The position numbers were made by a program, and so were the translations under genes. A stretch of DNA of 64,000 nucleotides, from contig CP093829.1 in assembly GCA_033063855.1 (NCBI GenBank), forward strand, positions 25,575,537 to 25,639,536. Reading direction: 5' to 3'. Of the stretch, positions 48,929 to 59,932 are shown piece by piece (positions within the stretch are counted from its first letter, which is position 1; the number at the start of each line of letters is the position of its first letter). Below the pieces are notes generated by a model. The model saw only the letters and a list, made by a program, of their open reading frames with translations. It did not search any database and was not told where the DNA came from. Source of the stretch: Smittia aterrima (lineage: Eukaryota > Arthropoda > Insecta > Diptera > Chironomidae).

Positions 48929-51415
48929 TTACCACATGTGCGTCTCCCGAATTTCGCTGATAATGTGATTTGCTCGGGTCAGTGCCTAAAAATAGTAAGT
49001 GATAATAGTTTTTATTTATTAAAACAATAAGTAACGTACCTTCAACATGTCAGAAGCTTCTTTTCTTCGCAATGAAATATGGTCGGATTCATTCAAAAGA
49101 ACATCAGCACTCTCTGACTTGTATAAATGCGTAACGAGCTCAGACTGAACGTTGTCTTTTACGAAGTTGACAAGGAAATGCATAACAGCCTTTGGTACCG
49201 AATCCTGAATTGACTTTCGGACGATGTAAAAGTAAGACTTGATAAGACGTTCGATTACATCGCAATCCCGTTGCTCCTTATCTGTTAGACGACGTGATGA
49301 AGATGTGTTGATGGGGACGTCTGGCAATAAATTAACAGGTTTCATGGGACTCATAACGCCGTGGGTAGGCGTGTTCGATTGAGAGCTCTCAGTGCTTTGA
49401 AGAGAATCGGGACGCGCTGGAGGCAAAATGTTCGAGAGCCAAGTTGAACCTTCTCCATTATGGTTGTTCATCATTGGGAGATCCGTATCGTTTTTGTCGC
49501 TCGAACTTTGCATTGGCTGTTGCGGTTTCATAAGTCGACGCGATGGAGGATTTCCATGATTCCATGGTTCACCTTGATCATTTTTGATCATGCTTGGCAC
49601 AAGAGCTGCCTCTTTATGAAAATCAGGATGCTTCGTGTTAATATAAGCTAATTCAATGGCAACCAAATTTTCAACCATAGTATTGGTTGTTGGGAGGCGA
49701 CGACGAAGAAGTTGAGTAACAACATCCACAATCTTTTCATGAAGTTTTGGGAATCGCAGCATTTCCTGTTGGACTTCAGTGCCGCAATGTTGAATAATTC
49801 TTTGCATCTCTTCGTGAATCAATTCAACGCATCGTAATGAAGGCTCTTCAAGTCGACGAACTTGACGCTTAACGAGAAGCTCAAAGGATACTTCGGGAAC
49901 GAAGAGAGCTGGTCGGGGGCCTGTTGCGTTTCTAATGGCGGTGAGAATGTCCATTTTTGTAAGTCCAGTTAAGGGATGAATCGAGTCGAGGGTTCGTCCA
50001 AACGTTTCGTGAAAAATATAACACATTCGAGCACCACCACACAGTTCTGTGAATCGAAAGAACAATCGATATGTTAAGCAACGAAAAATTTCATCGAAAT
50101 ATGTTCTCACCTGTGGTTTCAATATTCTTTGAAGTTCCTTCGATGGTTGCACAATAAGCGCTGGCAAACTTTGTGATAATTTGAAGAAGCGTTTGACTCT
50201 TGTCGGTGACATCTTCTCCATAAGAATTCAGAAGAGACTGAAATTGTGATGCCATAACATTTACGCGAGTTTTGAGTTCTGGTAAACAATCTCGAATGTG
50301 ATGCATCAATAATCGATTCAGAGTTTTTGCCAAATATGGAGTTCCATTACGTGTTGCCAGTGTTGGATACTTTCTTTGAAGATAAGCGGCTTCATCTTTA
50401 AGCTGATCATCAATTCCCTTGTTGTCCATTATATCTTGCTGCGAACGATTAACAACTCCAATGATTCCAAGTTTTACTGGGATGACTCGACCACACAAAA
50501 TATCAATCGCGTCGGTTCCTGCATCCATCAAGTCAAGTTTTGTTAGAACAGCAAGTGTTCGTCGACCATCTGGATCGATTTCCTTTGCAAACTTTAATGC
50601 TTCACTTGTTGCGATATCAGTGTTAGCAGAAGTCACGGCCAAAATAATGCAATTAGGGTTCTCAATGTATTTTGAGATCAATCCTTTAATTTGATCTTCA
50701 ATATCTTCCGGTTGGTCGCCAACTGGAACCTTTGTAATACCAGGAAGATCGACGAGAGTCAAGTTTACTACGCGGGTTGAATAAATTTTAAGATTGATGG
50801 GTTCTGGACAAATTCCTTTGTTTCCTCCTGCCATTCGATCCGTTTCATCTTCAATCTCCTTACGAATTGCATCGAAGTCTGAGAATATCTTGTTCTTGGT
50901 GTGAAGGAACTTCCCCCATTCCTCTAAGTTCATTGTTCCTAAAATGAAAATAAGATTTAGATCTTATTTCATAATATCTTATGAACTTACCTTTGTCAGC
51001 AGCTCGATGTTCACGATCATCCATTGGGCAGTAGATAAGTTGTAGAATCAAAGGTCGTCTCGTAACAATGCCAGTTCCTCTGGGCAAGAAGGAGCGACCC
51101 ACCAATGACTCGATAACCGAAGACTTTCCCGAACTCTAAGATAAATTAAAATGAGCATTTTATTCACGTTGTGTCTATTTATCATATTGTTTTTAAATCG
51201 CCGGCAAACATTTGTTCTATGTTGCGTAATGATTAATTTTGGAAATTTCAACGCGAAAAAAATCCAAGCGAAGAACAAGAGAAAAATCGATTTATACTCA
51301 TTTTTCAATTTACCTGACTTCCCAGCACAACAATCTGAGGTAATTGAATTGAATCGGATCCAACTGTGTTGAATACATCTTGAAGTTTATTCACGACAGG
51401 AATTAACGCTTCCAT
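48929..51415 (-). CDS. Drp1: Dynamin-related protein 1
   Basis: Exons: 51314-51415, 50991-51135, 50111-50938, 49040-50046, 48929-48985, giving 712 residues. The GTPase domain has G1 GSQSSGKS at 32-39 (the exon 1/2 border lies inside it), T in GTGIVTRRPL, DLPG and TKLD. The middle domain, a Pro/Ser/Asn-rich variable insert (about 490-600; QPMQSSSDKNDTD) and the GED follow, ending EIRETHMW like other Drp1 proteins. No PH domain is present, as expected. Drp1 rings constrict mitochondria and peroxisomes. The start is MEALIPVVNKLQDV. A 51-bp part of exon 1 is duplicated in an intron of Pex14. The terminal TGG TAA lies in a usable splice donor, see 48675-48792. Confidence 0.97.
51338..51388. repeat. 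Drp1 exon 1 segment duplicated in Pex14 intron 3 (source copy)
   Basis: Positions 51338-51388 match 54900-54950 at 49 of 51 bases, in the same plus-strand orientation. The differences are G/T at 51351 and A/C at 51373. Here the segment codes, on the minus strand, for Drp1 residues about KLQDVFNTVGSDSIQLPQ, so this is the ancestral copy. Confidence 0.95.
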
Positions 51416-51501
51416 GCTTATTTATTTATTTCGGAATTTTTAAACGATCGAAAATTTTACTTTTTGTTTGTGTTAGTAATGTCTTCATTTGTGTTAGTCG
51501 G

Positions 51502-51524
51502 GGCGAATTGAGTTGAGCGAATTG
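51502..51524. promoter_or_regulatory. Paired GCGAATTG motif upstream of Drp1
   Basis: GCGAATTG occurs at 51503-51510 and 51517-51524, a 14-bp period, next to TTAGTCG at 51494-51500. The same elements in reverse complement, with the same period, lie in the Hrs/Pex14 promoter. Confidence 0.4.
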
Positions 51525-51690
51525 CGGGGAAAGAAATTTTGAATTAACGGGTTTTTGCTTATTTTCCAGGTTGTTAAAACTCCGTCGTTTCAGCATAAAT
51601 CCAATTTTCAATTAGATTAGAAGAAAGCTTAATAAATGTTTATTTGATTAGCGTGATACATGGAATAATAGTTTTTGCTAATTTTATGTT

Positions 51691-54070
51691 TTAATCGAAA
51701 CTGATAAGCTCTGCTGTTTCGACTTCTTTCGATTTTTCAGAATCTTGAATCGGGATAGGTTGAACTTGCTGAGGTTGTTGATTTAGTTGAGCTGGAATCA
51801 TTCCTGAAGCTGCAGAAGTGGATATAGGCTGTCCAGGCAGTGCAACTGGATGTTGCATTGGAGCTTGAGTTGATCCTGGAGGCATCATAATCTGTTGACT
51901 ATGTTGAGCTCCTTGTGGCAGTTGATTTGCTCGCGGCAGAGTGTTAGACGTCGCTAAAATAGAAAGAAATTCTATAATAGAAAGTAAAAGAAATCATAGA
52001 TATTTACGTATGCCTGCCTGCTGATTAACTTGCAAATTAGTTTGAGCTGGATTAATTGGCATAAAAGCACTTTGCGGATTTGGCGGTCCTCCAGCTTGCT
52101 GTTGTTGTTGCTGTCCAGAATAAATTCCTTGTCCTGGTATATTCATTTGTCCATAAAGATTTTGATTCATGTGATTACCAGGAAAAACTCCATAGTTGAA
52201 TTGGTTTGCTCCATGCATCGGAGAGCCTTGGGATCCACCGTTTGGTGGTGGAGACATATATGGAGGATAATTGTTTGCTCCCATCATGTATTGAGCCTTC
52301 TGCTGTTCTTGACGCATTTGCATTTCACGTTCTTGTTCTTGGATTCTCTGCAGAGCAAGTTGTCTCTGATATTGCAAGTATTCTTGCTTTTTTTTACGCA
52401 TAATTTCAAGCTTGTAAGCCATTTGCATTTGTCGTTGTCTTTCTTGTTCTTCAGCGATACGACGGAGCTTTTCCATATGTTCTTGTCGCAAAACATCGAG
52501 AGCAGCACGAGAATCTTTAACTTGCGAAAGTTTATCCTGAAGTTGCTCGTACCACAACCGTTTATCGTCCATATCTTTAATGTAACTAAGCAAACGCGAA
52601 TGCATCGATGTAATATTCATGAAGAGCGTTTGAACACTCGTGTCATTAGCAATGCTTCGGCCTCGACTTGAATTGGACTTCATCCGATTGACAAAGATTT
52701 CAACTTGAGTTCTCATAGTTGAAGAGAATTCATCGATTTCAGCATCTTGGACTGACGATGGTTTTTGAATACTAACACTAATCGATGAAGGCATTGGACT
52801 GGGTGCTGATGGACTTGCTGTAGTTTCAACGGCTTGGCGATTTTCCCAGTAACCACGATTTAGATATCTAGCGAGTTCCGGGTCAGATGGCGTCTCAGGT
52901 TCAACGGGGCTTGGGGATCGTCTCATTTCAGGCGATGGAGATTTCGGATAAGCTCTTAGAAACGTTTGCTGCTTCTTCGATTCAGCTTCCGATTGACTCA
53001 GCGCCAAAGCAAGTTGTAGTTCTTCTTCTTCACGTAATTCTTCTTCTGTTTTACGAATTGGTTGTTGACTTTGTTGAGCCAATGAGCTTGTAAGGTACTC
53101 AGCTGGCAATTCATCTTCATCTTTCTTCACTGCTCCAGTCGATGCTTTCTGAAGTTGATCGTAGCAACCATCACAAACACGAACTTCTTTCTCTATACCA
53201 AATCGGGGCAATGTGCTCGTCTTCTTTGAGCAGTCACCACAGAAAACTTGTCCACAATTACGACAATGGTGTTTGCGTTGAACAAGAGAAAAGACGACAC
53301 GACATCGATGACATACATCACCTTCTGCCCATTCTGGAGCTACATCCGAAACAAATAATTTATCAGAAACGTCTTTCATCTCGGGAAATTTGTAACCTTC
53401 CGTCTTCAAGATGTTCATAGTATCCTTTAAACGATTGAAGAAAATAATATTACTTCACACAAAGAAATTTATTTTACGATGACTAATCGCATTACTCAGT
53501 CAGTCGCCGATTTTTTTGTTCGCTTTGTGCTCAATATTTACCTTGATTCCACGATATTTGTGTGCTGATCGAAAAGCGTGTTCCCATGTTTGGATGAGCT
53601 CAAGCATCTTGCTACGAACATTCTCATGAGTTGTTGTTTGAACGAGCTGAGCGTAAATCTCGCAATTGGCTTTGTTAGCGATTTCTTCATGAACTGGCGC
53701 ACCACAATTCTTGACAACTGACTCAAGTACCATCAAAGCATAAAGAGCTGTATGTGGATTCGGTGAAAACATCTTTTTCTTGATCTGCGTAACTGCATAT
53801 TTTGGCCTAAAGCAAATCGATTCATTGGAATGAGTCTCATTATTTGACATACATTAAATAAAATGAAACATACGCAATGTCGTTCTGTCGTATCAAGTCA
53901 CAGATTACCATAATAGAGGCCCAATCAGGCTCCAGTTTCAGATGTGACGTAGCGGTTTCTAGAAAATATTAAAGGAGATGATAATAAAGTGGCAAAACAA
54001 GAAAGTCTCTGCTGTAAGCGAAAATAATCAACTCACCTAAAGTTTTATCGAATGTCGAAGACTTAAACAT
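51691..54070 (-). CDS. Hrs: Hrs, ESCRT-0 subunit
   Basis: Exons: 54037-54070, 53874-53958, 53542-53806, 52008-53424, 51691-51953, giving 687 residues. The VHS domain fills residues 1 to about 140 (LEPDWASIMVICDLIRQND; SPNPHTALYALMVLESV). A FYVE finger with the PI3P-binding RKHHCRNCG and paired cysteines follows at about 160-220, then a ubiquitin-interacting motif (EEELQLALALSQSE, about 265). After that come a coiled coil rich in Gln/Arg/Glu and a Pro/Gln/Met-rich tail ending in a clathrin-box-like ELISFD. Hrs captures ubiquitinated receptors on early endosomes and recruits ESCRT-I. It is transcribed divergently from Pex14; the start codons are 204 bp apart. All family landmarks are intact. 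Confidence 0.97.
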
Positions 54071-54182
54071 TTTGAATTGATTAAATTGTGATCCAAACCT
54101 ATCGTAGAAACGTTAGACAAGATAATTTGACGAATTTAAGTTTTTATAAACTTTTGTAATAAATTTTCGATTGTATTTGTCC

Positions 54183-54212
54183 GACTAACTCAATTCGCCA
54201 CACTCAATTCGC
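54183..54212. promoter_or_regulatory. Paired CAATTCGC motif in the Hrs/Pex14 bidirectional promoter
   Basis: CAATTCGC occurs at 54191-54198 and 54205-54212 (14-bp period), preceded by CGACTAA at 54183-54189. AACTCAATTCGCC (54187-54199) is identical to the reverse complement of 51502-51514 upstream of Drp1. Confidence 0.45.
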
Positions 54213-54274
54213 TTTAGTTGCCAAGATAAGCTCTTGAAAAGCTGGTATTCTTTTAATTTTCTGGTGATTTGGCG

Positions 54275-55175
54275 ATGGAAGCACCTCGTGAGACTGCAGT
54301 AAGTTGAATATTTCTATCTCCAAACACCTGAAGAAAATCAAAAAAAATTTAATTTATAGATCTCTACCGCCGTAAATTTTCTTTTGAATCCCAAAGTGCT
54401 TCGTTCGACTTTATTTCAAAAAAGAAACTTCCTGCATCGGAAGGGTTTAACAAACGAGGAGATAAAGATTGCGTTTGAAAGAGCTGGTATCTTTGACACA
54501 ATGAATGAACTGAACGAAATCAAAGGAGAAACTCCATCTTACAGACATCAGATGACGAGATTTGAAAAGATAAAAGATATTATTTCCTCGGCAGCATTGA
54601 TCAGCGGACTTGCTTACGCAATTTACAGATTTTACAAGGTAAAGAATTTAGTTTCGGTGTTGGAAAAATTAAATAATAAAAAATGAACTTTGATCTTAAC
54701 AGAAATTTGTTGAGCCGCTTTTGTTTGGAAGAAAGAAAGGAGATAAGATGGATGAGCTCGCGAAAACTACAAAGGCAATTAATGGGGAGCTTGTGAGAGT
54801 GCGGGATGAGATTAATAAACAAAAACAAATGCAGGAGACCAACCAGAAAATTCTTCAGAATACGATGCAATCCTTTAAACTCGAGATTGAGACGATCAAA
54901 GGTAATTGAATTTAATCGGATCCAACTGTGTTGACTACATCTTGAAGTTTTATTTAGGTCTAATTCTGAATCGTAAGCAGTTTTCATCGCCGTCATCGTC
55001 GGTTGGTATTCCAAGCTGGCAGCTTAGAGAGAAGAAGACCATGAATCAGGACAAAAATGACGATGCAGGATCTGCACATTCCACAAATTCAAGTGAAAAC
55101 GATACTGAAATAATTCAGGAAGAATCGCAGAAGAGGTCTCCTGCAAATTCAGACTCGAGCTTAGAAATTATGTGA
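54275..55175 (+). CDS. Pex14: Peroxin 14, peroxisomal import docking protein
   Basis: Exons: 54275-54298, 54360-54638, 54703-54901, 54958-55175, giving 239 residues, on the short side for the family. Exon 2 holds the conserved N-terminal helix bundle that binds PEX5 WxxxF motifs and PEX19 (TAVNFLLNPKVLRST; FLHRKGLTNEEIKIAFERAG). A hydrophobic segment follows (IISSAALISGLAYAIYRFYK, about 82-101), then a coiled coil and an acidic/Ser-rich tail. With PEX13 it forms the import pore docking complex. The first exon codes only MEAPRETA. Intron 3 is an antisense copy of part of Drp1 exon 1, and the 5' splice site lies within the copied sequence. The gene is divergent from Hrs; the convergent Lst8 stop lies 117 bp beyond the Pex14 stop. 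Confidence 0.93.
54900..54950. repeat. Copy of Drp1 exon 1 forming Pex14 intron 3
   Basis: Pex14 intron 3 is 54902-54957 (56 nt). Its first 49 nt and the last two exon bases align with 51338-51388 with two mismatches. Only the final 7 nt (TATTTAG), which form the 3' splice site, lie outside the match. Confidence 0.95.
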
Positions 55176-55292
55176 AAAACATAGGTGTCAAAGAAAAACT
55201 GTTTGCATTTCAGTAGACAAGTTTATTTTAATTTTTTATTTTCAAGAATTTAGAAATTAAGTTGAGGCAAATAAAAACTTTTGGAAAGAGGT

Positions 55293-56399
55293 TCATGTTG
55301 TTGCGGTCATATCACGAAACGCAATAGCTGTAAGTGCTTTGCTGTGTCCTGTATACTCGCGTTCAATGAATTTGTTTTCGATTTTCCACAGTCGAGCAAT
55401 ACCGTCGGAAGAAGCTGTGAAAACATATTTTGAGTCGTTACTAAATGCTATGTCCCACATCCAAAACTTTTCTTGTCGAAGCTCTCGATATAACTTGAAA
55501 TCATCATCTGTTCGGTAAATCCTAGCTGTACCATCTCCGCCTGTTGTTGTGAGAAATTGTGAGTCAGGAGAGAATTTACATTTCAATCCGTATCGAGTTT
55601 GTGCAACGATCTTAAGCTTGGCAATAGTTTTGGTGAGTTGATCCTTGCTGTCTGGCGCAAAAAGTTCCCATATATAGCAGTTTCCTATGGTTTGAGAAAT
55701 TGGTATTACCTTAACTTTGCTCATAATAAAAAGTAAAAAAACCTTTGTTGTTGATTGCTGCCAAGTATTTTCCATTGGCACTGATATCGACGCATGTTAA
55801 TGATGAGTTCATTTCAGGAAGAAGCTGTTCGTTGTTGTCCGATTTAATATCCCAGATATAAAGAGATCCGGCTGATGTTGCTATAGCAATTTCGACTTGA
55901 TTTGGATGGAGGCATACGCTGTTGACTGGAGCTAAACAATCAAACATTCTTTTGCACGAAGGATTTGCAGCACTAAGATCCCAAATGCGAACTCGACAAT
56001 CTTCTGAACCCGTATACATAAAGCGACCATCTTCTTGAAACCTAAAGCATTGAGGATAAGAATTGTCGGCCAATTTAATAGAAACATACCCAATCGAAGT
56101 TACATTTTTGCTAATCCCTTCAAAATTTATGATCGGATTCGTTGTAGATACCAAGTCGTAAAGACGAATAGACTGGAATCCTCCAGCTGCTAACAAATTC
56201 TTACTACAAGCTGGAGTTGGATTTTAAAGAAAATTATAAACGAATTTGGAGAACAATAATTTCAATAATACAGACCTAGAGCGTTTATTTGGGAATCGCT
56301 GTGCTGAAATGTTTTGACAGCCGTTGCTGAATGTGGCACCCAAATCTTAATCGAGTGGTCATAGCCACCAGTTGCAAGAATGGGCTGCATTTCTTCCAT
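55293..56399 (-). CDS. Lst8: Lst8, WD40 subunit of TOR complexes 1 and 2
   Basis: Exons: 56276-56399, 56090-56210, 55743-56041, 55293-55684, giving 311 residues, the family length. The protein is seven WD40 repeats from end to end: ATGGYDHSIKIW at the start, FMYTGSEDCRVRIWDL, SAGSLYIWDIKS and ASSDGIARLWKI near the end. Lst8 binds and stabilises the TOR kinase domain in TORC1 and TORC2. Intron 2 (56042-56089) is only 48 nt, a multiple of three without a stop, so the unspliced frame stays open; the spliced junction (IG|FQEDGRFMYTG) matches the family. It shares a 379-bp divergent promoter with the zinc-finger gene. Confidence 0.96.
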
Positions 56400-56428
56400 T
56401 TCTCAAGTTCGATACTTTTAATGCTCTG

Positions 56429-56479
56429 AGCAACCCGGAGCTTACGAACTGCTTTTAGCAAACCGGAGCTTACGAACTG
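56429..56479. repeat. 23-bp direct repeat in the Lst8/ZnF promoter
   Basis: Two copies with a 28-bp period (56429-56451 and 56457-56479) differ at one base. Each contains CCGGAGCTTACGAACTG. They lie 30-80 bp upstream of the Lst8 ATG, in the shared promoter. Confidence 0.8.
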
Positions 56480-56778
56480 TGCTCGTATAAAACAAAGCGT
56501 TAATATTGTATTTAATCATTCGTCGAAAGCAGCTACTTTAAGTGTAAAACTTTAGATTTGAAAGGAAAACACGCTTCACAAAAAACGTTTCCCTCAATTT
56601 CCCGCTTAACATTTAAAATCTCTCCAAAAGTTCAGAAGTTTTCAATGTTACAAACTCGGTGCGATTTCAAAAAACTCAAAGCGTCTAAACAAGAAAAGTT
56701 TGTTTCAAATTAATATCTTTTCCGAGTAACTAACTGACAAGAAACCGTATTGGCTTTAAAAAAAAACTTAAGATTATC

Positions 56779-59074
56779 ATGGAACGTGCAGCAGAGTTGG
56801 AAAACAGGAGAATTTGCAGGATATGCCTCTCACAGTCCGATGATATTAATTTCTCAGACATTTTTGACGACAATATCCCAATGCAGATATTATCAATTGG
56901 ATCCGTTGAAGTAGGTGCATTGTAAACTTTAGAAAAAGAAATTTATTTATTGATTTCTGTCGTAGGTTTTCCAAAGTGATGGGATGCCCAGAAAGATATG
57001 TGAGGTTTGCAAGACAATCCTCGGAAATGCATATAAATTTAAGCAGATCGTCAAACGCTCCGACACTCTTTTGAAGATGTATCCAATCACAGGCAATGTT
57101 CCGCCACGAATCGAGATTCCACAAGAAATGCTTCCTAAAAAGGAGCCAGAAAAAATAAAAATATCCAAAAGTAGTAAGTTCTCATCTTCCATTTGTGTTC
57201 TCAAACTAAACTAGTATTTTTAATCCTTTTAGTTGGTGTGGGCTCTGAAAGTTTAGACAAAAGAGAAATAGGTACTCAAACTGATATGTTACCAAAGATT
57301 GCTGACATTGATAAAATGGAAGTTATAAACTACGAAGATGTAGCTATTATTGCACCACCAGCTCAGTTTTCAACTGAAGAAGATTTTGAGCTAATTGATG
57401 TTAAAAATCCGACGGAAAAGTTTGTTCAAGAATCGGTTAAGATTCTCAACAAATCTAAGACTCCATCAACTCCACCGAAGCAATTCAAAAAAACATCTAA
57501 TGTACGAATCGATCGTACTGATTCAGTTAAGCCGAAAATATTAAACAGTCTTAAAACATCAAATTTCGAGGAGTCTTTTGTAAAAGTCGCACCAGTTGTG
57601 GAAGAAACAAGCCACTCCGAATATACATTGAATCAACCTATCGAGGAAGAATATCTTGAGGAAATTGATTGGGAAATTGAGAAAAATGATAAAGACAAGA
57701 ACCAAGATAAGTCAGACGATCAAATTGTTTATACATGCGATGTTTGCGAGCGAAGTTTTCCACTGCAACAGCAATTGGTAATTCATCGAAAGAACCATGA
57801 AAGAGAGAGGAATCACCCATGCAATGACTGCGACAAATCCTTTTTCACAAAATACGATCTTGCTAAACATGTACTGGTAAGTTTGATAAGCAAGCGCCTA
57901 GAGGAAAAAAATGTAAATTTTCGTTATTTAATATCATCCCCAGACACACACGAAGCAAAAAGACTATACTTGCATTATTTGTAAGAAAAGCTTTTCAAGA
58001 TCAACATTGCTCTATCGTCATGAGAAAATCCATACTGATCCAAAGATTAAAAGACATCAATGTAGAGAGTGTGAACGAGTTTACCTAAACATCGCTGATT
58101 ATGAGAAACACATCGTTACGCATAAAAAGAACCGACCATTCGCGTGTGCCTATTGTGAGAAAAGCTTTGCTTTCAAACAGGGACTCGAGCGACATGAAGT
58201 TAGTCATGATTATAACTCACAACCACATCCATGTCAATACTGCGATTTAAGATTTCCAAGTACTGCAAGGCTACAACGACATCTTTCTAAGGAACATGCA
58301 GGTACACGACCGTTCCCATGTGGAAAATGTTCTAAACGTTTTATGTTATCTCATCATCTCTATCGTCACATGACTACAGCACATCCTACTCAGGAAATCA
58401 CTACGTTTCAATGTCCTGAATGTGAAGAAATGTTTGATAGTCGAGATGACTTCTTTGAGCACTGTACAATGCATGCATCTTCTGACTTGCCATTCACTTG
58501 CCCTCTTTGCAAAACAGAATTTGACAAAATCGAAGACGTTAAAGAACACATTGTAGTTCATTCTAAGTCCGATATGTACTATTGTGACTACTGCAATTTA
58601 ATTTACATGACACAAGACGAGCTTAACAGCCATTATGCTGAACAACATTCGCTGGAATTATGTTCGGTTGGTGAAGAGCTTGAAATTATCGTCGAAGATA
58701 AATCAAGAAATGTTGAAGCAAAAAAACGGAAAAAAGAAAATGACTTACAAAAGGACTCAAAAAAACAAAAACAAGACGTCGTCGTTTACGATATTGAAGA
58801 GCTGGACTTTGAGGATTACATTGAATCTGAAATCGATGGAGCAGCTTTCGTTGAGTACGAAGAAATTGTTAAGTTTAAACCAGAAGACCAATTCGATAAG
58901 CATTCACAAAAACGAAAATCTTATGGAAAGAGCATAGAATCATCTGAACCTTCTAGCTCCAGAAAAAACGCCAAAGTCGTCGAAAAAGTTAAAATGTCTT
59001 CAAGTAAAATAGAGCAGTTGAAAAAAGAAGGGAAGATACAAATTATAAATGGCAATATGGTCATGAAATCATAG
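56779..59074 (+). CDS. ZAD C2H2 zinc-finger transcription factor
   Basis: Exons: 56779-56910, 56966-57173, 57233-57876, 57944-59074, giving 704 residues. An N-terminal zinc-finger-associated domain uses Cys13, Cys16 (CRIC) and Cys56, Cys59 (CEVC), and normally dimerises. After an acidic linker come ten C2H2 fingers, starting YTCDVCERSF and including YTCIICKKSF, FACAYCEKSF and FTCPLCKTEF; spacers vary and few are canonical TGEKP linkers. The second finger is split by intron 3. The C-terminus is charged (KKRKKENDLQKDSKKQK) and may hold a nuclear signal. ZAD proteins expanded in insects and bind specific DNA sites, often in germline, architectural or satellite contexts. I cannot assign a single ortholog. 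A poly(A) signal lies at 59131. Confidence 0.93.
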
Positions 59075-59130
59075 ATTTTAAAGAATTTATAATTTGTATA
59101 GCTTTCGAGAATTTTTTTAAATAAATTTGT

Positions 59131-59136
59131 AATAAA
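59131..59136 (+). terminator. Polyadenylation signal of the ZAD zinc-finger gene
   Basis: AATAAA lies 57 bp after the stop codon. Confidence 0.5.
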
Positions 59137-59932
59137 AGTCAACATTAGTTTTCAGAAAAGTAAATCTTTATCCTAAATAACTCAATGTCTCGCCTGCGGC
59201 TTCAAAAAATTGATTGTTATTAACGACTGCCTAAACTAACAACCAAAAAAGATTTTTATGTTGCCAAAAGTTGTAATGATGACATCATGATCTCCGAATA
59301 TTCTGAAAACGCTTTATTCATAGTTTCAATCACAAGATCAAGTTGACCACTTATTGAAAGTTTCCTTTTTATTTTTACTTCAACAAAAGTTTTTTTTTAA
59401 TAAAAGCCATTTTGAGATATTAAATATGATTTGTTTCAAGAAATATCGTTAAGTTCAAGAAATCATAAAAGTTTTGTGATTTAGATTTTGAGTGTGAACG
59501 ATGTAAGTGCAATAATGATAGTTTTATTCAACGAGTTGCTATCATTGGCAGTTGCAGGTAATGTGCATCGTCGACGAAATTCGAAAGAGTGAAATAAATT
59601 AAACGCTGCTCGTGACATTCAAGCGTTCAAGCGTCTCATCTGCAATGAAAAACATTTATAGATGATTTGATGAAGCTTTAACTATTTTACAGCAAAAGAG
59701 AATTTTCAAATATCAAAGATTGTGCAAGAATCTTGTTGATCGGAATTCATGCTTATAATTGAAGGGAGTACAAATAGTTCATGCAAAATTATTTTATAAT
59801 AATTTAGATCAACATACCTAAAACGAAAGTTCTAACAAATTTTTACTTGTATAAAAGTTAAAAGCTTGGGGAATGGAGAGAGCGAATGCATAATAATGAA
59901 GTGCGTGAGAAAAAAATTGAAAAAAACTAATA
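59137..59932. other. Intergenic DNA / aquaporin 3' UTR
   Basis: No coding exon is seen. The part near 59932 is probably the 3' UTR of the aquaporin gene on the minus strand. Confidence 0.5.
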
